In this document: one piece after another, positions 1 to 11,149 of the stretch | Position numbering within the stretch: the first letter of the stretch is position 1 | How the letters are laid out: each line of letters starts with the position of its first letter | Origin: Polytrichum commune | Taxonomy: Eukaryota > Streptophyta > Polytrichopsida > Polytrichales > Polytrichaceae | Direction of reading: 5' to 3' | Length of the DNA: 64,000 bases | Assembly: GCA_950295325.1 (NCBI GenBank) | Contig: OX485803.1 | Location: forward strand, 6,820,001 to 6,884,000 | Notes under the pieces: model-generated | Databases searched by the model: none | Seen by the model: only the letters and a program-made list of their open reading frames with translations | Told to the model about the DNA's origin: nothing | Position numbers and translations under genes: made by a program

Positions 1-59
1 ATTTTAATAGGAGGCAACTATTCGTGGCTTAAAATTTTAATGGGAGGCTTAATAAATAT

Positions 60-190
60 GCAACCCAACTTTTTTTCATCTCATTTATTTAATTTGGTCT
101 TCACCCAAATTTTTTTTCATCTCATTTTATTTAATTTGGTCTTTACCCAAATTTTTTTTCATCTCATTTTATTTAATTTGGTCTTCACCC
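60..190. repeat. 42-bp tandem repeat, about 3 units
   Basis: The phrase CACCCAAA/TACCCAAA followed by a T-run, CATCTCATTT and AATTTGGTCTT recurs with a period of 41-42 bases at about 63, 103, 145 and 187. It is AT-rich and non-coding. The rest of 1-560 holds no gene I can support. Confidence 0.8.
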
Positions 191-564
191 AACTTTTTGA
201 TCATTTTAATTTGATATAATTTGATATAATTTTTACAAAAGCCGTCCTCTAAGCCGTTTTAAGTACGATGCCCCCTGTGTATAATATGGGAGTTGCGTAC
301 CCGGGAGCTTATCAAGGTAAGCGCACCTATTCTAGACACTTTTTGAATTGCATTATTCCATATGAGTGAGGCTAGTTTATCGCTGGAGTTTGGCGTGATG
401 AGCTACATATTCATTTTACTAAAATATTTTGAACAAATTATTTGAAAATTCTGGAAAAAATGTCATCAGTGCTTAAAGCATGTATCATAATACATTACAT
501 GTCATGTGATAACGTTAGAGATAGCATGAGATAATAGATTGCATTGAGTTCATTGCTTCTAACT

Positions 565-909
565 CTCGGGGGGGGGGGGGGGGGCAGTGTGTTAAAAAGT
601 TAAGGATATAGGTGCGAACAACCACTATTTTATAGGGGGGTATTACTTTCAATTCTCTTCTTTTTTTCACATGCTATCATTATGTAAATTTCTACTTTGG
701 GTTAATAGAAAAATGGCTTGCATTACTTATAATTTCAAATTACCTATTATTCCATACCCTATAGTACTTAAAAGATGTCCAATGCCATTTTTTGATACCC
801 TATATTACTCTTAAGCCCAATTATAAATTTTTGCTCCCATGTTTTTAAAATACCCTATCATTTGTTCGCACGTATATTGCTACTCCAACCAATGACTACC
901 CCCCCCGAG
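565..909. mobile_element. MITE with CTCGGGG ends and 8-bp TSD (copy E1)
   Basis: This 345-bp non-coding element begins CTCGGGGGG (followed by a long G-run) and ends CCCCCCGAG. It is flanked by the perfect 8-bp direct repeat TTCTAACT at 557-564 and 910-917. A near-identical copy lies at 59129-59464 with a different 8-bp target repeat, which proves mobility. Eight-base duplications occur in hAT, P, Merlin and Zisupton/KDZ-like superfamilies; the CTCGGGG end does not assign it clearly to any of them. Confidence 0.9.
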
Positions 910-946
910 TTCTAACTCAAAGAATAAGTCTTCTATAATCATTGTC

Positions 947-3855
947 TGAAAACATGAGACTCCTTTACTGTTTTAGTAAACTAAGTACTTTGAGAAGATT
1001 TAATACTAAGTATCCTACTGAATGTATCTATGAGTTGGAGTATACGTCTATGGAGATTATTGGGTGGCTTTCTCCCGACTTATGACAAACTCAATTGCAA
1101 GTCCATGGTTAGACAAAGTGTAGAGGTTGTACTCAGAAAAGGGAAATATCGATTTTTTAAAGGAGATAAGATGAGTGGATAAAGAGATAATCTCCACACA
1201 ATGTTAGACTCACTTGACAAATATGTATGAATATGTTGCTAGTATTAAGCGCTCAAGGAATCTGATCTCAACTTTGCAAAAAGTTTGCACTGATTTTCAC
1301 AATTATTTTGGAAGTCATTAGAAAGATTGTGAGACATAAGTTATATTAGAGTTAAAAAGAAAAAATATTGGAAATTTGTATTGTTAAGAAGAGATTAGCT
1401 TGCATCAACAGAACTTAAGTCTAGTACATAAATCTAACATAAGTTTACAAAGACTATTTAAAACTAGGCATCATGTAAGGGTTTTGTGTGGATGATGATC
1501 ACCAATAGGCAATAGCGCAAGAAAAATATATTGGAAATTTTGTAATTCTGAAGGTGTTCACTACTTGTCTGTTGGTGAATTTTTGAACTATTCCATTAGT
1601 AATAGTCATTGGATCGCCATGGCAGCGGTTCACAGCTCCCTCCCACTCATTGAGCTAATGAGATCAAATGAAATGAGACTAGTTCCTTGGAGAATGAGGA
1701 GTAAGCAAAGACTGTATCACCACTCTGGAGCAAAGAAATAAAATGACTCGACGGTTCTTCCCAGCTTCTCCGTTGCTCAAGGCTACACAATTTCCTGACG
1801 TGAAACAGAGGTGACAGGACTGAGCTGTGAGCTTAATTGAGAATTGTGAATCATCATCTGTACCACCAAGATCTGTATGTGCTTACAAAGAACTTAAGAA
1901 AAAAGTTAATGTTATCCATGGACCATGGCAAGTACGTCCATGTAAATTAAGGGTAGTAGCTCAATAATCCTGGCTCACTGAGCTCGAAGGGAGGTTTGCA
2001 GATAGTTGCAACTAGTGACAAAACTTCAATTCTTTGTAGCTAAGAAAGGTGAAATGGTCAGGTTTATGTTTTCTTTTGGAGGTTAACTTAGTAATGGGGA
2101 AGTTTTTTGGTATATTGAGATGATGATGTCATTGTTGTAGTAATTTCTAATATCTTAACAATTTAGTTTCTCAGTTTTTTTTGTAATGAATTTCTCTTGA
2201 CGGAGTTTTAGGGATGGAATTATGAATGCCCTGAGCAGTTGTAGTGGTCGTCATCAATTTTTGGCAAATTTTGATGAAGGTGTGTGGAGTTATAATCATG
2301 TATGTGCAAGTGGACCTTTTAAACAAACCATTATCCAATGGGAAGAAAACTAGATCTAGATGCAACATTATGGTCTTATTGTATTAGTTTTCTAAAGCTA
2401 GAGGTTTGTTGAAGTACAAGTATGATGCTTCAGGTTCAAAGTAGATAGATGTTGATTCAGTTATATCAACCGTGATAATGACATATCAATCATCCTCCAA
2501 GTTGGATGCATAGGATAGCAATGATGTTGAGTGTCTAGCAAACTTCGTTTATGCTCAAGGTTAAGTTGTCTATGAATATGCTAGACCTTATTGGTTCATA
2601 CTTGAACCATTTTTGAAGCAATTTTTATAGTACAACTCATCAATAAATGTACACCAAAAGCAATTTTCATAGTTATATTTTTGTGTATCGGAATATGGAA
2701 AAATGCCTCTATTACTTCTAGTCTACTTTCAAAGTTTTGAATTTCCTAAGATAAATATATGGTTTTGGATATAAAATCTCTAAACATTTATAATTAGAAT
2801 ACCATCCCATTAAAAGGCTTGAATTCCAAGATTATATTATTACAAGGTCCTTAAATTTTTTTTCCCAAATAAAATACTCACCCAAAAATGTATTGGATAT
2901 CACATGCATATGCAACATTTTACACTAGGTGAGCCACCCATGCATCCTTCACAGATAAGATCAGCACTCCCATGGCATTCTCCCTTCGTTCTTGAATGGT
3001 TGTTGATGTTGCTGCAACTGTTGCAACATCTGGTCGGTTGGAGAACTCCATTGTAAGCAATGGTTCATCAGGGCAAACGACATGATCCCACAATCGCTCC
3101 CTTCTGAATGTTGCCCGCATCTTTAACCTTCCCCACCAAGAAGTTACCAGCCGCTTCCAATTTGTTGGCGTCCGAGAAGCTAAAAGCCCCGTCTCTTGCC
3201 ATGTTGTTGATGTTCTGGATCTCCCTCCTAGTTTTGAATACCATGTGTCCTTGTTGTCTTCAATCTCCAGTGAGTCGGTGGTTGATTTCCTGACTAGATT
3301 TGTTGTGTGCAGCTGAGAACTTGGGTTTCATCTGAAGATGGCGGTTTCTTCGATCTCTGTTCCATTAAGCCCTTCTCTAGTGGCTTCTTTTTGGTGTGAG
3401 CTTGAACAGCTTTGTTAGTGATTCTGGTCTCTTCGAGTTTCGATGCAGGCCTGAGTAGCTTTCTCGACCATGTCTTCAGACGCCTACGGGCTCTTCCTCA
3501 AGTGACTGCCCAAATCAGTGATGCAAGTTGGAGTCGCTTCGTTCCCGTGGAAGTTGATGTAATCTTGTCTACCCAACTTGCACAGCTATTGCGGACTCAA
3601 TACTAGAGAGCCTAGACAACAATTCTAGTTTCCTCGAACTGATCTCGTTACTATGCATTCAGAGGTTTACTTGTGAACTGGTGCATCACCAATATGTGAG
3701 ATAACCAATCTTTGATACCATGAAAATATGAGACTCATTTACTGACTTAGTAAACTGTGTACATGGAGATGATCTAACACTAAGTATCCTACTGAATATA
3801 TACCCGTGTTGGAGTATGCGTCTATGGAGACCATTGGCTGCCTTTCTATGGCTCT
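947..3855 (-). mobile_element. Decayed copia-like LTR retrotransposon with short LTRs
   Basis: Two diverged direct repeats of about 130 bp lie at 947-1080 and 3721-3855. Both begin TGAAAA.ATGAGACTC on the plus strand, so the element runs on the minus strand. Directly inside the right-hand copy, 3711-3720 reads TGGTATCAAA on the minus strand, a close match to the plant initiator-tRNA-Met primer binding site (TGGTATCAGAGC), which marks it as the 5' LTR. A gag-like fragment follows at about 2920-3180. No protease, integrase or reverse transcriptase is recognisable, and total length is only 2.9 kb, so this is a non-autonomous or badly decayed (TRIM/SMART-like) element. I did not find a convincing target site duplication. 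Confidence 0.65.
2920..3180 (-). pseudogene. copia-type gag (UBN2-like) fragment
   Basis: The minus-strand reading contains KMRATFRRERLWDHVV and later RRENAMGVLILSVKDAWVAH. These resemble the N-terminal part of plant Ty1/copia gag, where the pattern is roughly W-K-x-K-M-R-A then GLWD, followed by ..A.G.I.LS..D. The frame closes with a stop right after HLV and is broken upstream, so only about 70 residues survive. Its position just inside the primer-binding site of the flanking element agrees with a gag assignment. Confidence 0.6.
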
Positions 3856-4130
3856 AGAGTGAATGTAGAGGATAAGTAGGTGCCGTATTTTCATCTGTAT
3901 TAATACCAAGGCCTAAAGCTTCTCTACAGTTGTGTATTCCTCGTGCATGTACGAGGTAGTGGATGAATGGTGGTTTTGAGTGTCTGATGGATGATTTTGT
4001 GAATGAGATAGTTAAGTTCCTGATGGAGTTATTAGGGAGTGGATTTAACATTGCCATGGCTCCAAAGATTGACATGTGTTCATATTTTGGATCCGATCAT
4101 TAATTTATTGGAGAAATGGTTCCATTGTAA

Positions 4131-4501
4131 CTACACTAAATATGATATTTAGTGTCACAGGGTATTGTATGTCACTATGGTAACTTTCCGGATGATGCTT
4201 CTCCTGAATAAGTCAATAAAATAGTGTCATGGATGATGGATGAGTTCATCCACTGGCCAAAACCCTACCTTATCTTGGTACCAACTTGTGATGAAATATT
4301 GTCACAGATGATTGAAACTTGGTAAGTGAAACTTGGTAAGTAATTGCAACCCTATAAATCTATAAATCCCAAAAAAATTCACAAGGAATGACAAATAATG
4401 TTGGGTTAACAGTTAGTGTTCGTGGCACTATACCGTGGTTTACAATTAGTATTGAGCAAGACAATCAGGATTGGTGACACTAAATATCATATTTAGTGCA
4501 G
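4131..4501. mobile_element. MITE with self-palindromic terminal repeats (copy C1)
   Basis: The ends are 28-bp inverted repeats with one mismatch; each is itself nearly palindromic (CACTAAATATGATATTTAGTG). The 371-bp interior is non-coding. Related copies lie at 25958-26699 (inverted, with another element inserted) and 45640-45835 (internally deleted), and a fragment sits at about 49630-49735. No clear target duplication is visible. Confidence 0.8.
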
Positions 4502-4706
4502 ATGACACTGTTTACGATTCGATCCAAGTGTCAAAAGTGTCCGGAATTGGAAGTGGCCACCATAGCTGGAGCCAGCTACACATACATACCATAACACATA
4601 CCTAGCAAAAATATATTACTGACGCAAGCATTCTCCTGAGTCCCATATATATACACATATCAGTGGGCAAAGGGCATCTCTGTCACCTTGGAAGCCTTAT
4701 GTCCTC

Positions 4707-4885
4707 TTGCAGCTCGCACGGCCTGCCCTGCCCTGCCCTGCCAATCGTGAAACGTTCAAGCTGATGGATCTCCAAAGGACAACATGGACATGCTATGGGC
4801 CATACTATGGACTCAAGCGGCACTGTGATATTCAACATACTTATTTACTCACTCACTTGCTTGCTTACTTACTTACTTACTTCAA
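4707..4885. repeat. Microsatellites: CCTGC pentamers and CTTG/CTTA tetramers
   Basis: CCTGC is repeated about four times at 4721-4742, and CTTG/CTTA units repeat about nine times at 4847-4883. Apart from these, 4502-5300 shows no gene I can support. Confidence 0.8.
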
Positions 4886-5300
4886 AGTACCAAGCATGTC
4901 AAAATGCAGTTGGAGTTAATGAATTTTGTCCTTGGTCGAATAACAAGTCTGGCATGCAAATGCCCTACAGCCGTTGAGAGTGTCGGGGGCTCACCAGTAC
5001 TACTGTCGAACTACTAATACTCGACCCTCCTTTTGATGGCTCTGCAGGAGCTGCATGGGACAAGTAGCTGCAGCTCGGGAGTTGATGATGAGTGGGAGGT
5101 GTACTCCAGCAATGGGAGGCGAGAGCGTAGCCGGAGCTGGCTCCTGCTAAAATGATTGAAGGGGAAAGCCTTGCTTGGTACTGCTGCTCTGAATTACAAG
5201 GAGGATTTGCACAGCAGATGTGGGAATTTAGATCCACCCAGGCGCCAAGGACACAAGCGCTTAGCTGGTATCATGCATGCATCAGCCAGCAATGCCCAGT

Positions 5301-5498
5301 CTAAAGCAAGCTTTTTGTTTTGACGAACCACTTTATGCCATGCATTGTTAGGAACCATACACGGCCACCATGACCTAGAATGGAGACCCTCACATTACCT
5401 GGTCCAATGGTTTTGAAGTTTTCTAAAGTCTCTTCTACCGATGTTGGTTGCATAACTTTACTAACCAACTCAATCACTTGCTCAGGAATTGGTTCCAC
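5301..5498 (-). other. Short coding-like open frame, unrecognised
   Basis: The minus strand encodes a 65-residue frame starting MEPIPEQVIELVSKVMQ and ending with a stop at 5301. Its composition looks more protein-like than the surrounding noise, and the frame stays open a little upstream. I do not recognise it, and it has no visible partner exons. It could be a captured gene fragment or chance. The stretch from 5500 to 6750 contains no gene I can support. Confidence 0.2.
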
Positions 5499-7794
5499 TG
5501 ACTGTCGTCCATTATGACGAGTCCACTGTGGTAAGACACGTAAGATGTTATGCCTATCTCATGTCATGGCTCTGTTATAACCATGTCCCATCTAATTGTC
5601 TTGTACCCCCCCCTCCTATTCCTGAACGCGTTACTCCCCACACGTTTGTCTAATTGGATGGGGCGAGATGGCGATAGTCTTGTGACGGTTGACCAGTAGA
5701 AGAGTAGAAGAAACACTCCTTCTTTTTACTTCGTATTGGTCAACAATAAAAATTCAATTAAATTATCATGGACCTAATTATTGTGGACCTAGTCGACCGG
5801 AGCATAGCTACATGGGTCGACTCAACTAGTCGGCTTGCGTAGTCAACTCGTCAAATCTACTTCCAAGATGTGATATGTCAACAAGTCGATCCCCACTAAG
5901 CACAACTTTCAAAATTTAAGCTATCATGAGTTCTACTAAAATTCCATATTTCATCTATTAGAGTGGTTCAATTGTCAAACGGTCATTATCTAGTTCATGG
6001 ATTAAGCAATATATTTCTCATTGTAAGGCTTCTTTGATCATCCATTTTCCCATACATATTTGTCCAACCATGTTAGGTTTTGGTCATAAAGAATATGCAT
6101 GTTTGCTTTAGATTAAAAAAAGTGTACATAACAGTCTTGGGGCCTCTTGGGGTTTCAACACAGGACCTTCAAACATGACAAACCACAACATCCATCAAGC
6201 ATCTTACTTAGGGATATTCTCCTTTCATTGATACACCTTTCATTATAAACCCATACCCATACTCCCACACCAACTCTGATTGTATTAAAATCAATTAAAA
6301 TCAATGAAACTGATTGAAACCAAATTCAATATCATTGCCTCATCCCGCATTATAATTTTGAATAAATCCCACCCGTGAATGGGGACGGTAACCCGTGGGT
6401 GTAGAGGCTCTTCATTCATCCTTGCTCCAACTATGAGCTGACGTATACATCTATCCAATTCAACAACTATATGTAGGTTCAACCTACGATCCTTAAATAA
6501 GAAAGTTGAGATAATCGGAGAGAACACCTTCTGATGACTTGTTTTAATTGCAAGCTTGTAGCAATGCCAAAAGATCCTCATTTGTTGTTGAATGGAGAAA
6601 AAAGAAAAGAAAAACCAACGTTGGGCAATCCGACATGAATTTGAGCATGTTGGCCCTACCGTGCTCAAGAATCCCCTTGGTGCAAGGTGGGCTCTTGTTT
6701 GTAGAACTATATGAAATAAAATGAAGTAATAATACATTATATTGATACCTATTTACTATGTGAGGGGGGGGAGTAGTGGTTCTTGTTTATTGTCGAGTTT
6801 TCTCTTTTTAAGTACTAGGTATGTGAGATATTTGATGGCTATTTGGTGGATGGTTTTCATTGTTTCTTTTATAAGTGATGTGGGTATATGTAGGTTCACA
6901 AGGAGTTCTATGCTTCTTGTGTGAATGGCTCCCCTTACCCTTGCGGTGATAACTATGAGGGGTCTAATATTCCAGCCATGTGCTCTTATTGCGTCTATTA
7001 ACGGGTTGTATTTATCTTCTTTTGTTTGTATGGCTTGGTCAAGGAATCTATCATGAGTAAAGGTGAATTCAATAATTTGGATGGTTAGGTCCGGTGTAGG
7101 TATTAGTGGACCATTTTGTTCATATGCAACTCCTTGTATGTAAACGATATATGGTCTTTGTTTTGTGAGGCATTCACATTGTGTGGTGTTGCATGTGCAA
7201 CTTAGTATCCATGCGGGAGGGTGTTGTCTTGTTGGTTGCCATGTTGGTTATTGGTATTAATGAATGTAAGATGTCTAGTGTATACATTTAATTTTAGTAG
7301 GTCGGTGAGTTGGTGGGCAACATCATTGTGTCTTGCGATTCTTAGGCCTCTAAGAAATTTATTGTTGCATAGAGAGAGTAAGTGCGACCAAGTAATGTGC
7401 CAAATGATTGCCACATTATGTCAATCATTTGGCATAATGTGCAATTGGGGTTGGGGTGTGTGTGTGGCCAGAAGAGGATTTTTTTTATGATTGCCCATGT
7501 ATTGGGCAAATCAAAACTTGAGGAGTTGTGTGATTTGGGCGTCCGTAGTTTGTGGGGTTTTTCAAAAGTGGTTAGACTATTTGTGGTGAATTTTCTCATT
7601 GGAGAGACATTTTTTCGCATATGTGAATTTTATGGTTGCTTCTTTTGTGAGGCTATTGTGTTATGTTTTTATGAATGTTTGTAGGTTCCTTATTATGCAT
7701 GTTAGGTTGTTGCTTGAGGGAGGTTTAGCTAATCTATATGGTACATGGTGTGGGCTACATGTATGTGCGGTATGGGTGTTATGGTGACTTTTGA

Positions 7795-8200
7795 GGTGCC
7801 ATCAATTGCCATTGAGTCGACCATGTCATTTCTTTTAGTTCATGTGTGAGCTCTAACTTTATGGATTGTTATTTTGTGTCAGAACCATGTTATGTGTTGA
7901 ACTATAGATGCTATGAGCAGTTTGTCTGGGTGATTGAGTTGGGAGGATGGGCATCTTACATGGTTGTTAATGAGGTAGATGCTATTGAGACTATCCGTGA
8001 AGATATGTATGTCGTGATTAACTTCTTGTGTGTTGGCAAGTGCTAACCAAATAGCATATAGTTATGTTCTAAGAATGTTTTGAAACCTTGGGAGTTTATT
8101 TGCTATTTGAATGTTGTTGAGTTGGCTATATACTCCTGATCCTGCGAGGTTTCTGTTTCTTTTACCATCTGGTGGGATAAAGGATCCATCTGTATAGATG
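7795..8200 (-). pseudogene. RNase H domain of the LINE-like element, inactivated
   Basis: The minus strand gives YTDGSFIPPDGK (first catalytic Asp), then LAGSGVYS, then RT-stop-LYAIWLALAN where the catalytic Glu is expected, then FTDSLNSI (third acidic site) and HKVRAHT..KRNDMVD (fourth). This is the standard RNase HI order. The expected Glu codon is TAA instead of GAA, so the domain is both truncated and catalytically broken. Further stops occur at WF-stop-HK and HT-stop-TK. Confidence 0.8.
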
Positions 8201-8504
8201 CTTTGGGATAGGTTGTGTTTTTGTGGTTGGGGGGTATAGAGCTTGGTTGGTATGTGGTGGGTTTGTGCTAGGGGTGGCGTGGGTAGTGGGTAAGATGTCT
8301 TGGGGGAATTTGTCCATTTGTCCGATATGTTAAATTTGTATGGCTTAATGGTAAGTGTGGGGTTATGTGTGGGTATGTGTAGGTTGTGAGCTTCTTGAAT
8401 GATTTGTTGGAGTCGTGGGGCGAAGGTGTAGTGTGTGGGTGGGGAGTCTTGGCTATGTATGCATATGATTGTTGTAAGTGAGGTTTCAAGTTGGTTGTAG
8501 TAGG

Positions 8505-8789
8505 CTCGGGGGGTTCACTGGCAAAAATCGTAGAACGGTGTGCGATAAAAAATAGGGTCCAATATATTCATTATAGATAAATTTTGTAAAAAATGTACAT
8601 TTAAAATAGGGGATTTTAAAATAATAAAACATGTTTACATGTAAAATACCATCACATATAATATTTTCAGGTTTTTTACATGTAAAATACCATCACCTTA
8701 TAATCTTTTCTGCAAGGTAAATAACCTCCCAATAAATAGGTCCTGAACGCACGTGTATGCAAAATATAAGAGGGAGTGAACCCCCCGAG
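8505..8789. mobile_element. MITE with CTCGGGG ends and 8-bp TSD (copy F)
   Basis: This 285-bp element has perfect 15-bp terminal inverted repeats, CTCGGGGGGTTCACT. It is flanked by the perfect 8-bp repeat GTAGTAGG at 8497-8504 and 8790-8797. Both ends carry a subterminal GTGCG motif about 35-50 bases in, as in the larger family members. It is inserted in the LINE-like element, so it is younger than that element. Confidence 0.92.
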
Positions 8790-9977
8790 GTAGTAGGAGG
8801 GCCATTGGGGTGCGGATGGGTATCAAACGGCGTTTGGCATGATGGTGGCTATGGTATAAATGTCTTGGTGTTTTGCTAGGTCTAGTTGTTGGGGAGGGGG
8901 GTCCAATCTCTATGTTTTAGGGTCATGATTTTGATACTATGTGGATTTTCTTTGGATGCCATTATGGTCCAATGTATGGATTTTGTTGTTGTGCGATGAT
9001 TTTTTGGGTGTGCATATCCAGCGCTGTTTCATTTTGAGACTAGTGTGCAACCTTGTGAGTCGAAGATGGTATCTCTAGGTAGTGGCGAGTTGTATCTTTT
9101 GAGTAGAAGTGGGCATGTGAGGGGTGATGAGTATTATGAGTGGGTGAGTTGGAAGGTGATTATTAGGAGGGTTATTGTTATGTGTATGCTTTGGTGTTGA
9201 TTGATTAGTAGTATGCTTTTGGGTTTATTTCTTGGTAATACGGTGACATATTTATTGAGGAGCCATGCGATTTCAGTGGTGAAGTCTTGTGGGGGAGGTT
9301 GTAAGCTGACCACTAGTGGGTTGGTTTGGTGAAGTCTTGTGGGGAAGTCTTGCGGGGGTCTCTAGTTTGTGGGATGTGGAAGTTGTTGGGGAATTGGTGG
9401 AGTTTGTCTTTGTTGGATTTGTCCGTAAGGAAAGTGTTGGCTAGTGCTAGGTTATGTTCGTAGGTTAGGTTATCCGTGTGTTAGGATGTGTTGTTCATCG
9501 ATCCATTTTTCTATGGGTTTATCAAGTGTGTGCCATTGGCACAAAAATTATTGGTGTATGGCTTGGGCTCCCCATTGATCTTTCCTCTTCTTGATTCTTT
9601 CATTAACGTTTGTGTTGTTGGTAGTTGGGTGGATGGTTGGGTGGGGTATGTTTGTGTGGTTTTGGTTTTGGGGGGTGGTATCTATACATCCTCTATTGTG
9701 TGGGGAAAATAATGTTGGCTTGTTGGAGAGCCTCTTTAATTATCTTAGGGAGTTCTTTCTATTTTTGTTTAAATTCTTCCTTGGATATGATTGAAGTTTG
9801 GGCGTGAATTTGGATTTGAAGGATTGTGTTTATGTTGTATTTGTAGAGTTTGTTGAGGTATTTTATGGATTTTTGTTTTTCTTCATTAGGGAGAGTGGCA
9901 TATTGTGAGTTGGAACACCATTGTATTTCGAGCGGAGTTTTGTTGCCATTCTAGCAAGGGAACAAGTTGTATGCGGT

Positions 9978-10612
9978 CAGGGTTGTCTATCCCGACGTCA
10001 TGACGGTGTCGTGCCGTCATGACGTGTCGTGTCGTGACGGACCCCTCCGTCACGACACAATAGGGTCCACGTAGGGTCAACCTAGGGGGAAGCTAGTAGG
10101 GTGGGTAAAATACTCACCTTCTTGCCAAGGTGGCGTTCTATGTGGCAGAAAAGGCCGACGTGGACGTGGATATGCCTAGCGCCAGGTAAACCATTTTGCC
10201 ATTCTGTTTATCATTCTGTTAAAATCAAAGTAGTAAAATATGACTAAGGAGGGTGTGGGGCGGACTGGGGGGGGGGGGAACAGAGCGGACGGGGGCGGGA
10301 ACGTGGGGGGGGGGGGGATGGCGCGGACGGGGGGGGGGGGGGAATGGCGCGGACGGGGGAGGGAACGGGGGCGGACGGGCGCTAGTAATTTTTTCCCCAC
10401 TTTACCTCTTCTTTGCTGACATGTCATCACACGTGGACATCTTACATCCTACGTGTCCGAAATGAGGTAATGTAATTACACACAAAATTCGGTAAAATTC
10501 AAGTCCGTCAGGATAAAGACAGCATCCGGCATAATGTCGTGACGGATACGTGTCGTGATGGCACGACATTATGCCGAGATTAGCCTCCGTCACGACACAA
10601 TAGACAACCCTA
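9978..10612. mobile_element. hAT-like MITE with G-rich core
   Basis: The left end reads CAGGGTTGTCTAT and the right end, reversed, TAGGGTTGTCTAT. The flanks are TATGCGGT (9970-9977) and TATGCAGT (10613-10620), an 8-bp duplication with one mismatch. CAGGG-type ends with 8-bp duplications are characteristic of hAT. The subterminal regions carry many copies of GTCGTGACGG and its complement, a typical arrangement for transposase binding sites. No coding capacity is visible. Confidence 0.75.
10250..10382 (+). repeat. G-run cluster with quadruplex potential
   Basis: The plus strand has at least six G-runs of 4-15 bases, separated by short spacers such as AACAGAGCGGAC, GGAACGT and AATGGCGCGGAC. A repeated GGCGCGGACGG unit is visible. 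Such spacing permits several alternative G-quadruplexes. The cluster sits in the middle of the hAT-like MITE. Confidence 0.8.
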
Positions 10613-11149
10613 TATGCAGTTAGTATTGGGAATCATAGGAAGCCCCAACCAAGCCAAACTTAAACCTACTATCTTCAAAGCATTCATACAAGCACAAAGA
10701 ATCACATTCAAAGCAAAACAATTCCCAATACTAACGCAAAATGAACCGTATAGGCTCAATGGAGAGGACCTACATGACCACTCAACCATTTTATGGGCAC
10801 GAGAGAGGTCCCCAAATTAAGTTTAGAATGGTTGCCATAGTTGGTGCTCATTTTTTTATGTATACCTTTAAACACCACTTCAATGTCATATCAACTCTTG
10901 TGAGCAACATGTTGCCTATATGTGAGTCATTGATATTATTGCCCTAAGGTATGTGGTAGCTCAAGATTTTTCATTGTTTGCTATCAATACGATTTGAGGG
11001 TGTAAAAGCCTGAGCTTTCCAATTGGACATTATCAACACCGAGTGATAAACATTACGATCATAATAACATACTCCCTCTGTTTCACAATAAAACCATGGT
11101 TTCTGCATAAACTCCGTGCCAGAATAAAACCATGGTTTCGTTATTACCA

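Larger units (their letters stand above)
6755..9977 (-). mobile_element. Decayed RNase H-bearing non-LTR (LINE-like) retroelement, minus strand
   Basis: Read on the minus strand, this G/T-rich stretch becomes a C/A-rich, mostly open but stop-riddled protein text. In order it carries a low-complexity Pro/His/Thr-rich part (about 9900-8800, with no RT motifs I can recognise), an RNase H domain (about 8200-7795), a Cys/His segment with CTLCQMIDIMW (about 7440), an RIARHNDVAHQL motif, and a C-terminal block with IEFTFTHDRFLDQA and TARVRGAIHTRSIELL ending in KRKLDNKQEP near 6760. RNase H followed by a CxxC...H motif and such a tail is typical of the C-terminal half of plant and algal LINE-like elements. 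A 285-bp MITE has inserted at 8505, and a hAT-like MITE borders it at 9978. Multiple stops show it is dead. Confidence 0.7.

Noticed and set aside
6291-6737. A 148-codon minus-strand open frame next to the LINE-like element
   Set aside because: It lies beyond the element's conserved C-terminal block and shows no family motif; probably 3' flanking sequence open by chance.
10613-10950. Continuation of the LINE-like element across the hAT-like MITE
   Set aside because: The strand composition flips at the MITE and I could not keep a protein frame across it, so I ended the element at 9977.
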